Below, piece by piece: positions 9,784 to 21,098 of a DNA stretch of 64,000 nucleotides. Below the pieces are notes generated by a model that was not told the DNA's origin, did no database searches, and worked only from the letters and a program-made list of their open reading frames with translations. Source of the DNA: an uncultured Pseudomonadota bacterium (GTDB lineage: Bacteria > Pseudomonadota > Gammaproteobacteria > Ga0077536); contig CACJXQ010000006.1 of assembly GCA_902597385.1 (NCBI GenBank), positions 1 to 64,000 on the forward strand, given 5' to 3'. Positions within the stretch are counted from its first letter, which is position 1; each line of letters opens with the position of its first letter. The translations under genes were made by a program, and so were the position numbers.

Positions 9784-11217
9784 CTACACGTGGCCGTAAG
9801 CTAACATTGCGTCTGCTACTTTTACAAAGCCTGCTACGTTAGCTCCTTGTAAATAATTGACTCCATTTTTGGTTTGACCGTACTCAACGCAGCTATTATG
9901 AATATCGCTCATCATGGATTCGAGTAACTTAGCTAAGTGATCGCTATCCCAAGCAATTCTTGCGCTATTCTGACTCATTTCTAACCCAGAAACTCCCACG
10001 CCACCAGCGTTTACAGCTTTAGCGGGTCCAAATTTGACATTTGCAGCTAGGAAGGAGTCCACAGCCTCTTGGTCGCAAGGCATATTGGCGGCTTCTGCAA
10101 CTAATTGAATTCCATTGCTTATCATCACTTTTGCATCTTGACCGGAAATCTCATTTTGAGTAGCCGAGGGAATTGCGATATCACCGGTTACGCCCCAAGG
10201 CCGACTGTTTTCGGTGAATGACACATTACTGAATTCCTTAGCAGCTTCCGATATTCGTCCTCGGCGGATGTCTTTTAATTTTTTTATCCAATCTATTTGT
10301 TCTTGATCGAATCCTTTTTCGCAATGGATAAACCCCCCAGAGTCAGAGAGAGTTACAGGCTTACCTCCGAGTGCAATGATCTTTTCCGCTGCGTGGGTGG
10401 CTACATTGCCTGAGCCTGATATTAAAACAGTTTTTCCTTCTATATTATCCTTGGCATGTTTCAGCATGTTTTGCGCGAAAAAGACCGCCCCATAGCCGGT
10501 GGCCTCCGTTCGCATTTTTGAGCCTCCGAACTCTAATCCTTTTCCGGTTAGGACACCTACGAACTTATTGTTTATCCTTTTGTATTGACCGAACATATAG
10601 CCTATTTCTCGTCCACCAACACCAATGTCCCCCGCAGGAACGTCTGTATCTTCGCCTATATGTCTTTGCAACTCGGTCATAAAACTTTGACAGAAGCGCA
10701 TGACCTCCAAGTCAGATTTTCCCTTGGGGTTGAAATTCGCCCCACCTTTGCCGCCTCCCATGGGCAAACCTGTCAGGCTATTTTTGAATGTTTGTTCGAA
10801 TCCTAGGAACTTTAAAATACTTTGGTTGACCGACGGATGAAATCGAATGCCACCTTTGTAAGGGCCAATAGCGCTATTGAACTGCACTCTCCATCCTCTG
10901 TTTGTTCGAATATGCCCTTCATCGTCGGTCCAAGGTATTCTGAAAGAGATGACGCGTTCGGGTTCTGCCATTCTCTCAAGAATTTGCATTTCGTGATATT
11001 GAGGTTTGTCCGCTATGTAGGGGAAAACGGTGGCAGCGACTTCATATACGGCTTGAACGAATTCGGGCTCCCCTGGGTTTCTTTTTTTGACCCCTTCCAT
11101 GTATCGTTCGAGATATTCTTTTGTTTTCGCTTCACTCACATTTGATTTTGACATCATGCCCCCTATTATCCCAGATGAATGTAATGATTGTCCTTTTTTA
11201 ACTCCTAACACCGTCAT
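9784..11217 (-). CDS. gdhA: NADP-type glutamate dehydrogenase
   Basis: GLPMGGGKGGANFNPKGKSDLEVMRFCQSFM, PAGDIGVGGREIGYMFGQYK; internal Met (MMSKSNVSE) may be the true start. Confidence 0.95.
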   Translation of the reverse strand: MTVLGVKKGQSLHSSGIIGGMMSKSNVSEAKTKEYLERYMEGVKKRNPGEPEFVQAVYEVAATVFPYIADKPQYHEMQILERMAEPERVISFRIPWTDDEGHIRTNRGWRVQFNSAIGPYKGGIRFHPSVNQSILKFLGFEQTFKNSLTGLPMGGGKGGANFNPKGKSDLEVMRFCQSFMTELQRHIGEDTDVPAGDIGVGGREIGYMFGQYKRINNKFVGVLTGKGLEFGGSKMRTEATGYGAVFFAQNMLKHAKDNIEGKTVLISGSGNVATHAAEKIIALGGKPVTLSDSGGFIHCEKGFDQEQIDWIKKLKDIRRGRISEAAKEFSNVSFTENSRPWGVTGDIAIPSATQNEISGQDAKVMISNGIQLVAEAANMPCDQEAVDSFLAANVKFGPAKAVNAGGVGVSGLEMSQNSARIAWDSDHLAKLLESMMSDIHNSCVEYGQTKNGVNYLQGANVAGFVKVADAMLAYGHV

Positions 11218-11297
11218 ACAGTTTAGAGGTGAGCGGAGCCCTCAGATTGTTACTTTTTGTTTATTGTAGACTAATGTAAGTTTTATTGAAGTACTTT

Positions 11298-12512
11298 TTA
11301 TTTATCGAGGCTTTTTAACCTAAGCCTCAGTGCATTAAGTTTTATAAATCCTTCGGCATCTTTTTGGTTATAACTGCCCGCGTCATCTTCAAATGTTGCG
11401 ACTGATTTTTTGAACAGACTATCAGTCTCGGAGAAGCGACCTTGTATTCCAACGTTTCCTTTGTAGAGTGTGACTCGAACTTTTCCATTCACGGTTTCTT
11501 GTGATTGGTCAATTAGATTTTGCAGGACCAAACGTTCGGGGCTCCACCAATATCCATTATAAACAAGTCTGGCATATTTTGGCATCAGCTCATCTTTAAG
11601 GTAGGCGATCTCTTTATCTAAGGTGAGTGACTCCATGGCCCGATGGGCTTTTATTAATATGGTCCCGCCTGGGGTTTCATAACACCCTCTTGATTTCATT
11701 CCTACATATCGATTTTCGACGATATCCAGTCTACCGACTCCATGTTCCGAACCGATTTGGTTGAGTTTTCCGAGTATTGATGCAGGTGACATGGGCTGAT
11801 CATCGATGGCAACCGGGTCGCCTTTTTCAAAATGAATCTCAAAGGTGTGTGGTTTATCAGGGGCATCTATTGGATCTTGGGTCCACCTCCACATAGATGG
11901 CTCAGGTGATGCCCAAGGGTCTTCTAGTACTCCACCCTCATATGAAATATGCAGTAAATTCGCATCCATTGAATAGGGTGATCCTGATTTTTGTTCGAAA
12001 TCTATTGGTATAGAATGTGCCTTAGCATAATCTATCAGTGTTTCTCTCGAGGTAAGATCCCATTCTCTCCAGGGCGCTATTACTTTTATATTAGGCGCAA
12101 GTGCGTAGGCACCTATCTCAAATCTTACTTGATCATTTCCTTTTCCAGTAGCGCCATGTGCTATAGCATCGGCTCCTGAAGCTTGTGCAATTTCGACCAG
12201 CCGCTTGGCAATAAGAGGTCTAGCTATCGAAGTTCCTAATAAATATTCTCCTTCATAGATTGCGTTAGCTCGAAACATAGGAAAGACATATTCACGTGTG
12301 AATTCTTCAGTCAAATTTTCGATGAATATTTCTTTCACCCCCATTTTTTTTGCTTTTTCTCTTGCCGGCTCTAATTCTTCACCTTGTCCGATATCTGCTG
12401 TAAAGGTCACAATTTCGCTCTTGTAATTTTCTTCAAGCCATTTCAAGATAACAGAGGTATCTAACCCTCCTGAGTAAGCTAAAACGATTTTTCTTATTTT
12501 TTGTGAAGGCAT
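11298..12512 (-). CDS. argG: Argininosuccinate synthase
   Basis: [32 protein letters not shown]. Confidence 0.97.
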   Translation of the reverse strand: MPSQKIRKIVLAYSGGLDTSVILKWLEENYKSEIVTFTADIGQGEELEPAREKAKKMGVKEIFIENLTEEFTREYVFPMFRANAIYEGEYLLGTSIARPLIAKRLVEIAQASGADAIAHGATGKGNDQVRFEIGAYALAPNIKVIAPWREWDLTSRETLIDYAKAHSIPIDFEQKSGSPYSMDANLLHISYEGGVLEDPWASPEPSMWRWTQDPIDAPDKPHTFEIHFEKGDPVAIDDQPMSPASILGKLNQIGSEHGVGRLDIVENRYVGMKSRGCYETPGGTILIKAHRAMESLTLDKEIAYLKDELMPKYARLVYNGYWWSPERLVLQNLIDQSQETVNGKVRVTLYKGNVGIQGRFSETDSLFKKSVATFEDDAGSYNQKDAEGFIKLNALRLRLKSLDK

Positions 12513-12576
12513 TAGTGTTGTCTCTTTGATATTTTAATCTGGCAAAAGTATCTAGTCATAATTAGTTGAGAAAGGC

Positions 12577-13038
12577 TCATTTTAATGGATTGCCTGCTGC
12601 CTTTGGCAAACGATTCTCGTTCAAATAATGGGTGGGCCAAATTTTTAACATAGCAATATTTTCTTCAACGCCTAGCATAACATCCATCTTTGCTATTTCC
12701 TCCTTTGCTACCCAAGCAGAATCTTTGTGCTCGGAGTTAAGGATTATTTGTCCACGCTTCCAAGTGAATTGGAAGAGGTGTACTTCGTATTTGCCTCCGT
12801 AGAAAGAGTCCATGACTGGACCGATATATCTGATTAATTGTACCTTGTGATCATTTCCGATCTCTTCTATTCTTTCGCGTTGCGCTGCTTGAGCAGGAGT
12901 TTCTTTATTTTCTATTTTCCCTGCTGGTAATCCCCATTTGTTTGGTCCCAAGCTCGTTTGGTCGTTTCTAAGCAACAGAAGTAGCCTATCTTGGGAATCA
13001 AGAATTAAGTTTAATGCGAATCGATGTTGTATGTTCAT
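12577..13038 (-). CDS. NUDIX hydrolase
   Basis: GLPAGKIENKETPAQAAQRERIEEIG is a near-consensus Nudix box. Confidence 0.85.
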   Translation of the reverse strand: MNIQHRFALNLILDSQDRLLLLLRNDQTSLGPNKWGLPAGKIENKETPAQAAQRERIEEIGNDHKVQLIRYIGPVMDSFYGGKYEVHLFQFTWKRGQIILNSEHKDSAWVAKEEIAKMDVMLGVEENIAMLKIWPTHYLNENRLPKAAGNPLK

Positions 13039-13072
13039 TGGTGTTTAATTTTTCTTATAGCGACTAACCATA

Positions 13073-15202
13073 CTATACTTTCATGACCTGCACTTTGGCA
13101 TCGAAAGCATTACTGCCGAACTTCAAATCACTCAGTGCGTCTGGAGTGAGCGCGTTTGCTGACGAGCCGTTAAGCGAAGAAGCCATCCACCAGTTGAAAG
13201 CCATGCTGACGGTGCCTAGCAGGCAATTCTGTGAAAGTTTTGCCTTTACTACAACCTCTCCATATTGATTAAAAATCCGGACTTTGTCATTTTCTAAGAT
13301 ATCCCTGTCCTGAGCATCCATCGTATTCATTACCAAGCTGGGAGAGTGTTCGATTGTGACATTGTTGGGAAGATTTACATATTCCGAATTAAGGAAGTGG
13401 GTCGCTTTAGGACTTATGAAATCGAGAGGGTACTCTTCCATATTTTGGCTAGGAGTTATTTCAAAGGTGGGTAAAGGATCCAAGCCAAGATTCTCTAAGG
13501 TTTTAGAGAAAAATTCGCACTTACCACTGGGGGTGGAAAAGTTTCCTTCTGCTCTAGGGCGCCAATCCGTTGGGGTTTTTAGTTTCGCCCATCCCGTCGT
13601 TTTTAAAGTCTCAAGGGTGATTCCCGAAACTAGAGGGGATTTACTATCCAAAAGTCTTCTAATCCTTTCCTCGTCGCTGGCGAGTAGATAGGGTTCTTTA
13701 AAGTCCATGCCTTTTGCGAGCATACGGAACAATTCTGTGTTTGCTACCGCTTCTCCTAATGGCGCGATAGCTGGCTTATTAAGTGCTACATAGGTATGCC
13801 CCCATGATGGCATTAAATCCCAATGTTCTAATTGTGTCGAAGCAGGCAGCAAAATGTCTGCATATTTAGCGCTTTCTGTCATGAACTGTTCATGAACTAC
13901 TGTGAAAAGATCGTCACGTTTTAGCCCTGTCAAGATCAAGTTCTGATTGGGAAGGGTGACAACAGGATTGAGATTATAAATCATTAGCCAATTAATAGGC
14001 GGAGAAAGGTTTTTGTCGGTTAATACCCTTCCTAATTGGGCGAGATGGATGATCCGTTTCCCAGGAGTTTGGCTTTCCTGAGGTATTACCGCCTTGTAGT
14101 CGAGGGCCTCCCTCATTGTGTTAATAGTGAATTGACAAATACCGCCGCCCAGACTTTTAAAGGCACCGACAAGAGCAGGCAGGCAGGCTATTGTTCTGAG
14201 AGTTAATCCTCCATTCAAGCGTCTTTCCATTCCGACCAGAACTCGAATAACCGCAGGTTTAGTTAAAGCATACTCCCTGGAGAATTTCTCTATTTCTTCT
14301 TTTCCAATGCCAGTAAGACTTGAAACAAGCTCAGGTGTGTATTTCCTTATTCGATCACGCAACCTCTCAAACCCAACTGTATGGTCTTTTACATATTTTT
14401 CATCTTGAAGTCCGTCCCTAACAATTATGTGCATCATGCCCAGAGCTAGAGCAGCGTCGGTTCCAGGTTTTATTTGCAGGTGCCAGTCAGAGCGTTCAGC
14501 TGTAGGTGTTTTTAAGGGGTCAATCACAACTATCTTCGCACCTTTATGTCTAGCTTCTTTTATAGCTCCGCTCCATAAGTGGAGGTTGGTCACCGCTGTA
14601 TTGCTTCCCCATATAATAATGTATCGACTATGTTTTAAATCTTCTGGAAGTACCGTGTCTCCAGCACCTATGGTGTAACGTATGCCGTCAAGGGCTACCT
14701 TACCGCAAATGCTCCTGTCTACATCTGTTGCGCCTAGTCGTTCAAAGAATTGGTCTCCCGCGTATCGTTGTAACATGCCGATAGTGCCGGCGAAGTTACA
14801 TGGCATAGCAGATAATGGCCCATGGTCCCGAATTGTTCCCTTAAGTTTCGATGTTATTATTTCAAGAGCATCCTCCCAAGAAATTCGTTCAAATTCCCCT
14901 TCTCCCTTTAATCCAACTCTTTTTTGAGGGTGTAATATCCTATCTTTGTGATATACCCTATTTATGTACCGTTTTAATTTCGTGCATAATGAACCCTTCG
15001 TGAAAGGGTGTTCTGGGTGGCCTCGTAGACTTATGGCGGTACCTTTATTATCAACGTCGACCTGCCAAGCACAGGTATCTGGACAATCGTGGGGACAAGC
15101 TCCATTGACTGTTTTCAAGGGTTGCTGCTCTCTAAGTTTATTGTGGGTAAGTCTTACTTTAACGGAAAAAAAAATGCAAGGTGAACAAAAAAAAAGATGC
15201 AA
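13073..15202 (-). CDS. Molybdopterin-dependent oxidoreductase with N-terminal [4Fe-4S] motif
   Basis: CPHDCPDTCAWQV...GSLCTK cluster motif; WGSNTAVTNLHLW, VVIDPLKTPTAERSDWHLQIKPGTDAALALGMMH; C-terminal molydopterin dinucleotide-binding region. The start is uncertain (ATG 15202 or a downstream TTG). Confidence 0.9.
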   Translation of the reverse strand: MHLFFCSPCIFFSVKVRLTHNKLREQQPLKTVNGACPHDCPDTCAWQVDVDNKGTAISLRGHPEHPFTKGSLCTKLKRYINRVYHKDRILHPQKRVGLKGEGEFERISWEDALEIITSKLKGTIRDHGPLSAMPCNFAGTIGMLQRYAGDQFFERLGATDVDRSICGKVALDGIRYTIGAGDTVLPEDLKHSRYIIIWGSNTAVTNLHLWSGAIKEARHKGAKIVVIDPLKTPTAERSDWHLQIKPGTDAALALGMMHIIVRDGLQDEKYVKDHTVGFERLRDRIRKYTPELVSSLTGIGKEEIEKFSREYALTKPAVIRVLVGMERRLNGGLTLRTIACLPALVGAFKSLGGGICQFTINTMREALDYKAVIPQESQTPGKRIIHLAQLGRVLTDKNLSPPINWLMIYNLNPVVTLPNQNLILTGLKRDDLFTVVHEQFMTESAKYADILLPASTQLEHWDLMPSWGHTYVALNKPAIAPLGEAVANTELFRMLAKGMDFKEPYLLASDEERIRRLLDSKSPLVSGITLETLKTTGWAKLKTPTDWRPRAEGNFSTPSGKCEFFSKTLENLGLDPLPTFEITPSQNMEEYPLDFISPKATHFLNSEYVNLPNNVTIEHSPSLVMNTMDAQDRDILENDKVRIFNQYGEVVVKAKLSQNCLLGTVSMAFNWWMASSLNGSSANALTPDALSDLKFGSNAFDAKVQVMKV

Positions 15203-16325
15203 ATTAGCTCATATCTTGGCGATTTTTCTGATCGTTCTTTGCACGGTCAGCTTTTATGTTTGTTCACAGGAAATCTACAAAAGTGATCTGCATGAGTTTG
15301 AAGTAGAGCGCGTAGTCGATGGTTTGTCTCACCCTTGGGGTATTGCCTTCCTGCCCGAAGGTGGATTCTTGGTCACCGAAAGGTTTGGGAATCTTAGAAT
15401 AGTGTCAAAAAAAGAGATATTATCTCCACCTATTGAAGGACTGCCTAAAGTCGCTGCTGCTGGTCAAGGAGGCTTGATGGATATTGTTCTTCATCCTCAG
15501 TTTAGTAAAAATTCGACCATTTTTATGTCATTTGTGGGAGAGTTCAAGGGACTTTTGGGAACAGAGGTGGTCAGGGGCGTATTATCCGACGGCAAGCTTA
15601 CAAATGCGAAGATAATTTTTAAGGCAGTTCCCAAGAGTAGAGGGGGGAGACATTTTGGTTCACGGCTCTTTTTTTTGAAAGACGGTAGTTTGCTCGTATC
15701 ACTAGGGGACAGAGGACATCGTCCTAACGGCCAAAGTTTAGCTACTCATCCAGGATCAATTGTCAGAATAGATGTTGACGGAGGTTACCCCCATGATAAC
15801 CCCTTTGTACGAAATCAATCAGCATTACCAGAGATTTACACTTTTGGTAACAGAAATGTGCAGGGATTATTTTGGGATGAGCAGACTGATAACATTTGGG
15901 CTACGGAGCATGGACCTCAAGGAGGATGTGAGCTCAATCTTATAGAGCCCGGTTTAAACTATGGTTGGGCCGAAGTGACCCACGGTAGAAACTATATAGT
16001 AGGGACTCGTATTGGGGAAGGCACATCTCGGATGGATGTTGCCCCTCCCGTGTTCTATTGGAGTCCTTCAAATGCTCCATCCGGTCTGACTTTATATCGG
16101 GGGGATGCTTTCCCAGAGTGGAATGGTAATCTGTTTTTGGGGTCCTTGAGGTTTAGGGGTCTCAGCCGATTGACTTTAAAGGGAAATGAGGTGGATTCAG
16201 AGGAACGATTGCTAGAAGGAAAAATCGGCAGGGTGAGAACGGTGGTCACGGGACCAGACGGTTTCATTTACATTTTGACAGACGAAAATGATGGGCAGGT
16301 GCTTAGATTACAGCCTCCATCTTAG
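15174..16325 (+). CDS. Secreted PQQ-type aldose sugar dehydrogenase / glucose-sorbosone dehydrogenase family protein
   Basis: LSHPWGIAFLPEGGFLVTERFGNLRIV, GNRNVQGLFWDEQTDNIWATEHGPQGGCELNLIEPGLNYGWAEV; N-terminal signal/TM segment. The ORF opens at 14964 but the ATG at 15174 fits the signal peptide better. Confidence 0.88.
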   Translation: MQGEQKKRCKLAHILAIFLIVLCTVSFYVCSQEIYKSDLHEFEVERVVDGLSHPWGIAFLPEGGFLVTERFGNLRIVSKKEILSPPIEGLPKVAAAGQGGLMDIVLHPQFSKNSTIFMSFVGEFKGLLGTEVVRGVLSDGKLTNAKIIFKAVPKSRGGRHFGSRLFFLKDGSLLVSLGDRGHRPNGQSLATHPGSIVRIDVDGGYPHDNPFVRNQSALPEIYTFGNRNVQGLFWDEQTDNIWATEHGPQGGCELNLIEPGLNYGWAEVTHGRNYIVGTRIGEGTSRMDVAPPVFYWSPSNAPSGLTLYRGDAFPEWNGNLFLGSLRFRGLSRLTLKGNEVDSEERLLEGKIGRVRTVVTGPDGFIYILTDENDGQVLRLQPPS

Positions 16326-16336
16326 AGAAAGGACTT

Positions 16337-17194
16337 TTACTGCTGCTTTTTAAGGAAGTCTGTTAAAACCTTCTCAAATCTTTCAGGGTTGTCTATAAAA
16401 GGCCAATGACCACTGTCTTCGAAAAGTATTACTTCTGCCTGGGGAAAAAACTCTTTTTGTGCTTCGGCATATTTTACCGGTACATACGGGTCCTCTACTC
16501 CCCAAACTACTAAGCAAGGAATGTTCTTCGGAAGCAGCGATTCGACTGCTTTATCGACGAGCGTCGAATTCATTTTTGATACGTCAGTATCTCGATAAAG
16601 TCTCAGGACTGCCCGCTTAGTTTTTTTATCAAAATTTTCAATGATCTCGTTAATATAGCTTGGTGGTAGGCCTCTAGGATTGCCCACTTTTAATCCTATG
16701 TTGAAAACCAGCCAATGTGGCAGCATCATCACGAGTTCTCCTACGAGGGGAATGCGCCAAAGTTTCGCGAACAAATGCCATCGATAGTCCCGCATTAGTC
16801 CAATGTTGACTAAAGTGATACTGTTTACTTGGTCCGCATTCTCAACCGCCCACGCTAGCCCCCAGGCACCACCGAAATCGTGAATCACAAGGTCAATTTT
16901 CTTTAGTCCAAGATCTTCTATTAATAGGTTTAGATGTTCTTTATAACCTTCAATTGAATAATTGAAATCATCAGGTTTGCCTGCTTTACCAAAACCTGGC
17001 ATGTCAGGCGCAGCCACAAAAGTGAACTCAGACAAAGGATTAAGTAACGCTTTCCAGTCAGAACCTGACCCCGGGTTTCCGTGGATAAATATTACTCCCG
17101 CCTCGCTTTTTTCTCCTCCAAATAAGCATGGGGTCTTTATTCCTTGCAAAATTATGTTCTCAGAGCGCATGGCATTCTCCGTTGGCCGTTCCAT
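16337..17194 (-). CDS. Alpha/beta hydrolase
   Basis: FIHGNPGSGSDWKALL, VIHDFGGAWG nucleophile-elbow variant, EDSGHWPFIDNPERF. Confidence 0.85.
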   Translation of the reverse strand: MERPTENAMRSENIILQGIKTPCLFGGEKSEAGVIFIHGNPGSGSDWKALLNPLSEFTFVAAPDMPGFGKAGKPDDFNYSIEGYKEHLNLLIEDLGLKKIDLVIHDFGGAWGLAWAVENADQVNSITLVNIGLMRDYRWHLFAKLWRIPLVGELVMMLPHWLVFNIGLKVGNPRGLPPSYINEIIENFDKKTKRAVLRLYRDTDVSKMNSTLVDKAVESLLPKNIPCLVVWGVEDPYVPVKYAEAQKEFFPQAEVILFEDSGHWPFIDNPERFEKVLTDFLKKQQ

Positions 17195-17260
17195 ACTTTA
17201 TAGGCTACCATATTCCTTGGCTTTAAAAATTACATTATTAGTTGACAGGAGAGAAACAAA

Positions 17261-18439
17261 ATGGCTGACGCAGTTATTGTATCCACAGCCCGTACACCTT
17301 TGTGTAAAAGTTGGAAGGGATCATTTAATATGACGCATGGCGCTAGTTTGGGTGGACATGTGGTTAGCGAAGCTCTCAGTAGGGCGGGTGTTGAGGCTGA
17401 TGCAGTTGATGATGTAATTATGGGGTGCGCGAACCCAGAAGGGGCGACTGGGCATAATATTGCACGCCAGATAGCTTTACGAGCCGGTCTTCCTGTCAGC
17501 ACCTCAGGGATGACGGTGAACCGCTTTTGCTCTTCTGGTCTGCAAACTGTGGCGTTAGCGGCCCAACGTGTTATCGCTGGAGAAGCGGAAGTGTTCGTGG
17601 CGGGGGGGGTAGAATCTATATCTTGTGTTCAAAACGAAATGAATTCCCACTTCACCCACGAGAAATGGTTAACGGAAAAAAAGCCTGAAATCTACTGGAG
17701 TATGCTGCAGACCGCTGAACAAGTGGCTTCTAGATATAAAATTTCTAGAGAAGATCAGGACGAATATGGTGTTCAAAGTCAGCAAAGAGCATCTGCGTCT
17801 AGAGAGGCAGGAAAATTTGACGAAGAAATAGCACCAATGACAACTATAATGAAAGTGGTCGATAAAAATTCCGGTGCTGAAAGTCAGAAAGAGGTAACAG
17901 TCGCTCAGGATGAAGGTATCCGACCAGATACAACCATTGAAGGCGTTTCGCAGATAAGGCCAGCCCTCGAGGGTGGGGTTATCGCCGCGGGTAATGCCAG
18001 TCAGTTTTCAGACGGGGCGGCCGCGCAAGTAATCATGAGCGACCGTCAGGCCGCCGCACGTGGTATCGAACCTTTAGGAATATTTAAAGGTTTTGCTGTG
18101 GCAGGTTGTGAACCCGATGAAATGGGGATAGGTCCAGTATTCGCAATCCCAAAGTTGCTGAAACAGACAGGAAAAAAAGTTGAGGATATTGATCTTTGGG
18201 AACTTAATGAGGCTTTCGCCGTGCAGGTAATTTATTGTCGTGACCAATTGGGAATACCCAACGACATCTTAAACGTCGATGGGGGCTCTATTGCTGTAGG
18301 CCATCCGTATGGTATGACAGGGAGTAGACTTGTTGGCCATGCGCTGATAGAAGGGAAGAGACGAGGGGCTAAAAACGTTGTTGTAACAATGTGCATAGGA
18401 GGAGGTATGGGTGCGGCAGGCCTTTTTGAGGTATGTTGA
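17261..18439 (+). CDS. Thiolase family protein (acetyl-CoA acyltransferase)
   Basis: [58 protein letters not shown]. Confidence 0.93.
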   Translation: MADAVIVSTARTPLCKSWKGSFNMTHGASLGGHVVSEALSRAGVEADAVDDVIMGCANPEGATGHNIARQIALRAGLPVSTSGMTVNRFCSSGLQTVALAAQRVIAGEAEVFVAGGVESISCVQNEMNSHFTHEKWLTEKKPEIYWSMLQTAEQVASRYKISREDQDEYGVQSQQRASASREAGKFDEEIAPMTTIMKVVDKNSGAESQKEVTVAQDEGIRPDTTIEGVSQIRPALEGGVIAAGNASQFSDGAAAQVIMSDRQAAARGIEPLGIFKGFAVAGCEPDEMGIGPVFAIPKLLKQTGKKVEDIDLWELNEAFAVQVIYCRDQLGIPNDILNVDGGSIAVGHPYGMTGSRLVGHALIEGKRRGAKNVVVTMCIGGGMGAAGLFEVC

Positions 18440-19773
18440 TTTCTAAGACTAGGATGAGGTTTAGCCACTTAACCTGTGCCTTGTCTTTTCTTCTCGCGAC
18501 ATTGTTATCCACCGGCGCAATCGCTAGTGATGAGGCCGCTGTAGAACTATGGTTAGAGGAGGCTGGAGATGCCCCGATAGATGGACTAAAAGAGGGTTTC
18601 TATGGGCGAAAAGATCTGGATGCATTGGCAAATTATTTTCCTCCAGGTCTTCTAAGATTATTAGACTTTGATGGGTTTGAGCTGAACCTTACCAATTCCC
18701 AAAGTTACAAGAAACACAAAAGCTTTGTGGAAGCAACGAAAAAGTTTTTAGGTCAGGCCCAACTGACGGGCGAACAACAGTTAACTAATTATGTGGCTGG
18801 ACAGCCTTTTTCAGCTGAGCAAATTCAGGAGAGCACGGTCGAGAGTGCGGGCACTATGATAGCTTGGAATAATGTCCATAGATGGCATTATTACGGGTAT
18901 TCCGTGGAAAACGGATTAGCCTTCATCAAACCCAATGCGGAAAGTTCTACCACTAAATTACCCCCAGGTTTTGAAGGGGGAGGAGATGTCTACAGAAATC
19001 TAACCATGTTTTATCATCGGGTATATCTATCAGGGCTGTCAACTGAGAAAGATAACGATTACCGACTGTCCGTAGATGGTAGTGATAAATATTTGTTCAA
19101 AGAATATATTGAGATGCTATCCCCATATGATGTCGCGGGTATGAAATTTGTCCTAGAAAGACCTATCGAACAAAAGGAAGGAGATCAAGTCAATTCATAT
19201 TTGCCCACTGAAAGGAGGGTGAGAAGGCTATCTGCAAAAGAACGAGCGGATAGCTACATCGGAACCAATTGGACTTTCGATGACTTCGAAGGTTGGTCCG
19301 GAATGGTCATTGATAATGACTGGAAGCTAGTCGGTAAAAAAGTTGTGCCGCATGTTTTAAACTCAGAGAATGAAGTACCACGCTTTTTTGGCCCGATGAG
19401 CACTATACCAAGAGATAGATGGCAACTGAGATCATGCTATGTGGTAGAAGCAGTTCCAAAATGGGATGGCCATCCTTATGGTCGTAGACTCATTTTTGTC
19501 GATGAAGAAAATTTTCTTATCCCAATGACTTTGGTGTTTAATAGAGAGGGACAACTTTGGAAAATATTCATCACCACGTATCAGAAAGATGCGAATGTTC
19601 CCGAGCCAACAATCATGGAGTCTATTCCTAGGTGGCGTGGTTCAGTCGCTATCAATCTTTTAGATGGCTCAGCCAATGTCAGTCCTGCTATTGGGTCGAC
19701 TAATTTTCCGAAGGTTAAAGCTTCGACTGTCCGTAAAATTTTTAGCATAAGTAATTTAACGGGTGGACGCTAA
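18433..19773 (+). CDS. DUF1329-type outer-membrane-lipoprotein-sorting-like protein with signal peptide
   Basis: Signal peptide [19 protein letters not shown], then features typical of DUF1329 proteins ([32 protein letters not shown]); overlaps the thiolase end by 7 nt. Confidence 0.75.
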   Translation: MLISKTRMRFSHLTCALSFLLATLLSTGAIASDEAAVELWLEEAGDAPIDGLKEGFYGRKDLDALANYFPPGLLRLLDFDGFELNLTNSQSYKKHKSFVEATKKFLGQAQLTGEQQLTNYVAGQPFSAEQIQESTVESAGTMIAWNNVHRWHYYGYSVENGLAFIKPNAESSTTKLPPGFEGGGDVYRNLTMFYHRVYLSGLSTEKDNDYRLSVDGSDKYLFKEYIEMLSPYDVAGMKFVLERPIEQKEGDQVNSYLPTERRVRRLSAKERADSYIGTNWTFDDFEGWSGMVIDNDWKLVGKKVVPHVLNSENEVPRFFGPMSTIPRDRWQLRSCYVVEAVPKWDGHPYGRRLIFVDEENFLIPMTLVFNREGQLWKIFITTYQKDANVPEPTIMESIPRWRGSVAINLLDGSANVSPAIGSTNFPKVKASTVRKIFSISNLTGGR

Positions 19774-19938
19774 AGGAAATCGAAACCGTTAAAAGAGAAG
19801 TCTTAATTCAGCGCGGTTTGAGTTGTAGAAAGCAATGAAGAAGCATTAAAGAGAATGTTTTCACTAGGTCTTTTGGACCTGCAATGTCGCAAAATTAGAG
19901 CGTGTGTAATTTTTAAGTTTAAGGGAGGGAGCATTAAA

Positions 19939-20397
19939 ATGACATTTCCGCAAGATATTTCCCCGATTAATTCAGAGTTAATGGATACTTTAGTAAGTTT
20001 CAGCGAAGAGGGCTGGATACCTCAACCCTTTGACCCAGAGCGAGCTTTTATGCGCATTCTTTGGGTTGGTTCCGAGGCTGGGAGTTGGGCAGTTCATTTT
20101 AGATGGTTGAAAGGGTTTACGGCACCTCAACATAAGCATTTATCGGCATCTCATACCTATATTTTGAAAGGCAAACTACAAGTTCGAGATGGAACGCTTA
20201 ACGCTGGCGATTATGTATATGAACCAAACGGAATGATTCACGGCGCAACTACAGCATTGGAAGATACAGAATATTTGTTCATTTGCAATGGACCAATTTT
20301 GTTTTTTGACGATGGTGGATTTACCTCTTATCTTGGTTGGGAAGAATTGCTTCGAATGAAAAAATCCCATGAAACTAAAAGTCGTAGCGTAGCGTGA
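19939..20397 (+). CDS. Cupin-domain protein
   Basis: APQHKHLSASHTYILKGKLQVRDGTLNAGDYVYEPNGMIHGA; ATG 19939 within ORF 19855-20397 is preceded by a purine-rich GGGAGGG. Confidence 0.78.
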   Translation: MTFPQDISPINSELMDTLVSFSEEGWIPQPFDPERAFMRILWVGSEAGSWAVHFRWLKGFTAPQHKHLSASHTYILKGKLQVRDGTLNAGDYVYEPNGMIHGATTALEDTEYLFICNGPILFFDDGGFTSYLGWEELLRMKKSHETKSRSVA

Positions 20398-20407
20398 TTA
20401 ATATCCC

Positions 20408-21043
20408 ATGAAACTTTACTGGTTTCGAGTAGCTCCCAATCCAACTAAAGTGAGGCTCTATATAGCTGAAAAAATATTCGGAGGGGCAAAGATAGAGTTC
20501 GAATCTGAAGTTGTCAAGATCGTGAAAGGGGAAGGTCAGTTGCCACAATTTCTGGAGAAAAACCCCTTTGGTACGGTTCCAGTGCTTGAACTGGATGACG
20601 GTTTTAGAATTAGTGAATCCCTTTCTATTATAGAGTACCTTGAGGAGACTTTTCCTGACCCTAATATGTGGGGTAGCACTCTAAAACAACGGGTTAGAGG
20701 AAAGGAACTAGAGCGGATAGCTGAAATGAAAGTATTAGAACCAATCGCTCAATACATACATGCCACACAGTCGCCGATAGGATTACCCCCCAATGCAGTG
20801 CTTGCTAGCAATGCACTATCTACAATAGTTAAACCTTTAGAATTTTTCGAAGGTTTGATGGCAGACGGCCGAAAATACCTGTGTGGAGAATCCGTCACGG
20901 TAGCAGACTGTACTATGCAAGCTGGTTTTCAGTTCGCTAGATTTGCAAAAATGGACTTGGATCTAGATAATCACCCAAGGCTCAAGAACTGGGATGCGGT
21001 GTATAGAGAAAGAACACCCGCTACTGAAATTCTGGTAGCCTGA
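20408..21043 (+). CDS. Glutathione S-transferase family protein
   Basis: NPFGTVPVLELDDGFRISESLSIIEYLEETFP; GST C-terminal helical region. Confidence 0.9.
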   Translation: MKLYWFRVAPNPTKVRLYIAEKIFGGAKIEFESEVVKIVKGEGQLPQFLEKNPFGTVPVLELDDGFRISESLSIIEYLEETFPDPNMWGSTLKQRVRGKELERIAEMKVLEPIAQYIHATQSPIGLPPNAVLASNALSTIVKPLEFFEGLMADGRKYLCGESVTVADCTMQAGFQFARFAKMDLDLDNHPRLKNWDAVYRERTPATEILVA

Positions 21044-21098
21044 TTTTTAAATGGATTTCAGTCTAGTGGTATTCTAAGAAGCATAATTCGGAGTTCGC

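Noticed and set aside
13073-15202. Molybdopterin oxidoreductase as a Sec-containing formate dehydrogenase
   Set aside because: The reading frame has no in-frame TGA and the overall sequence fits non-Sec molybdopterin oxidoreductases.
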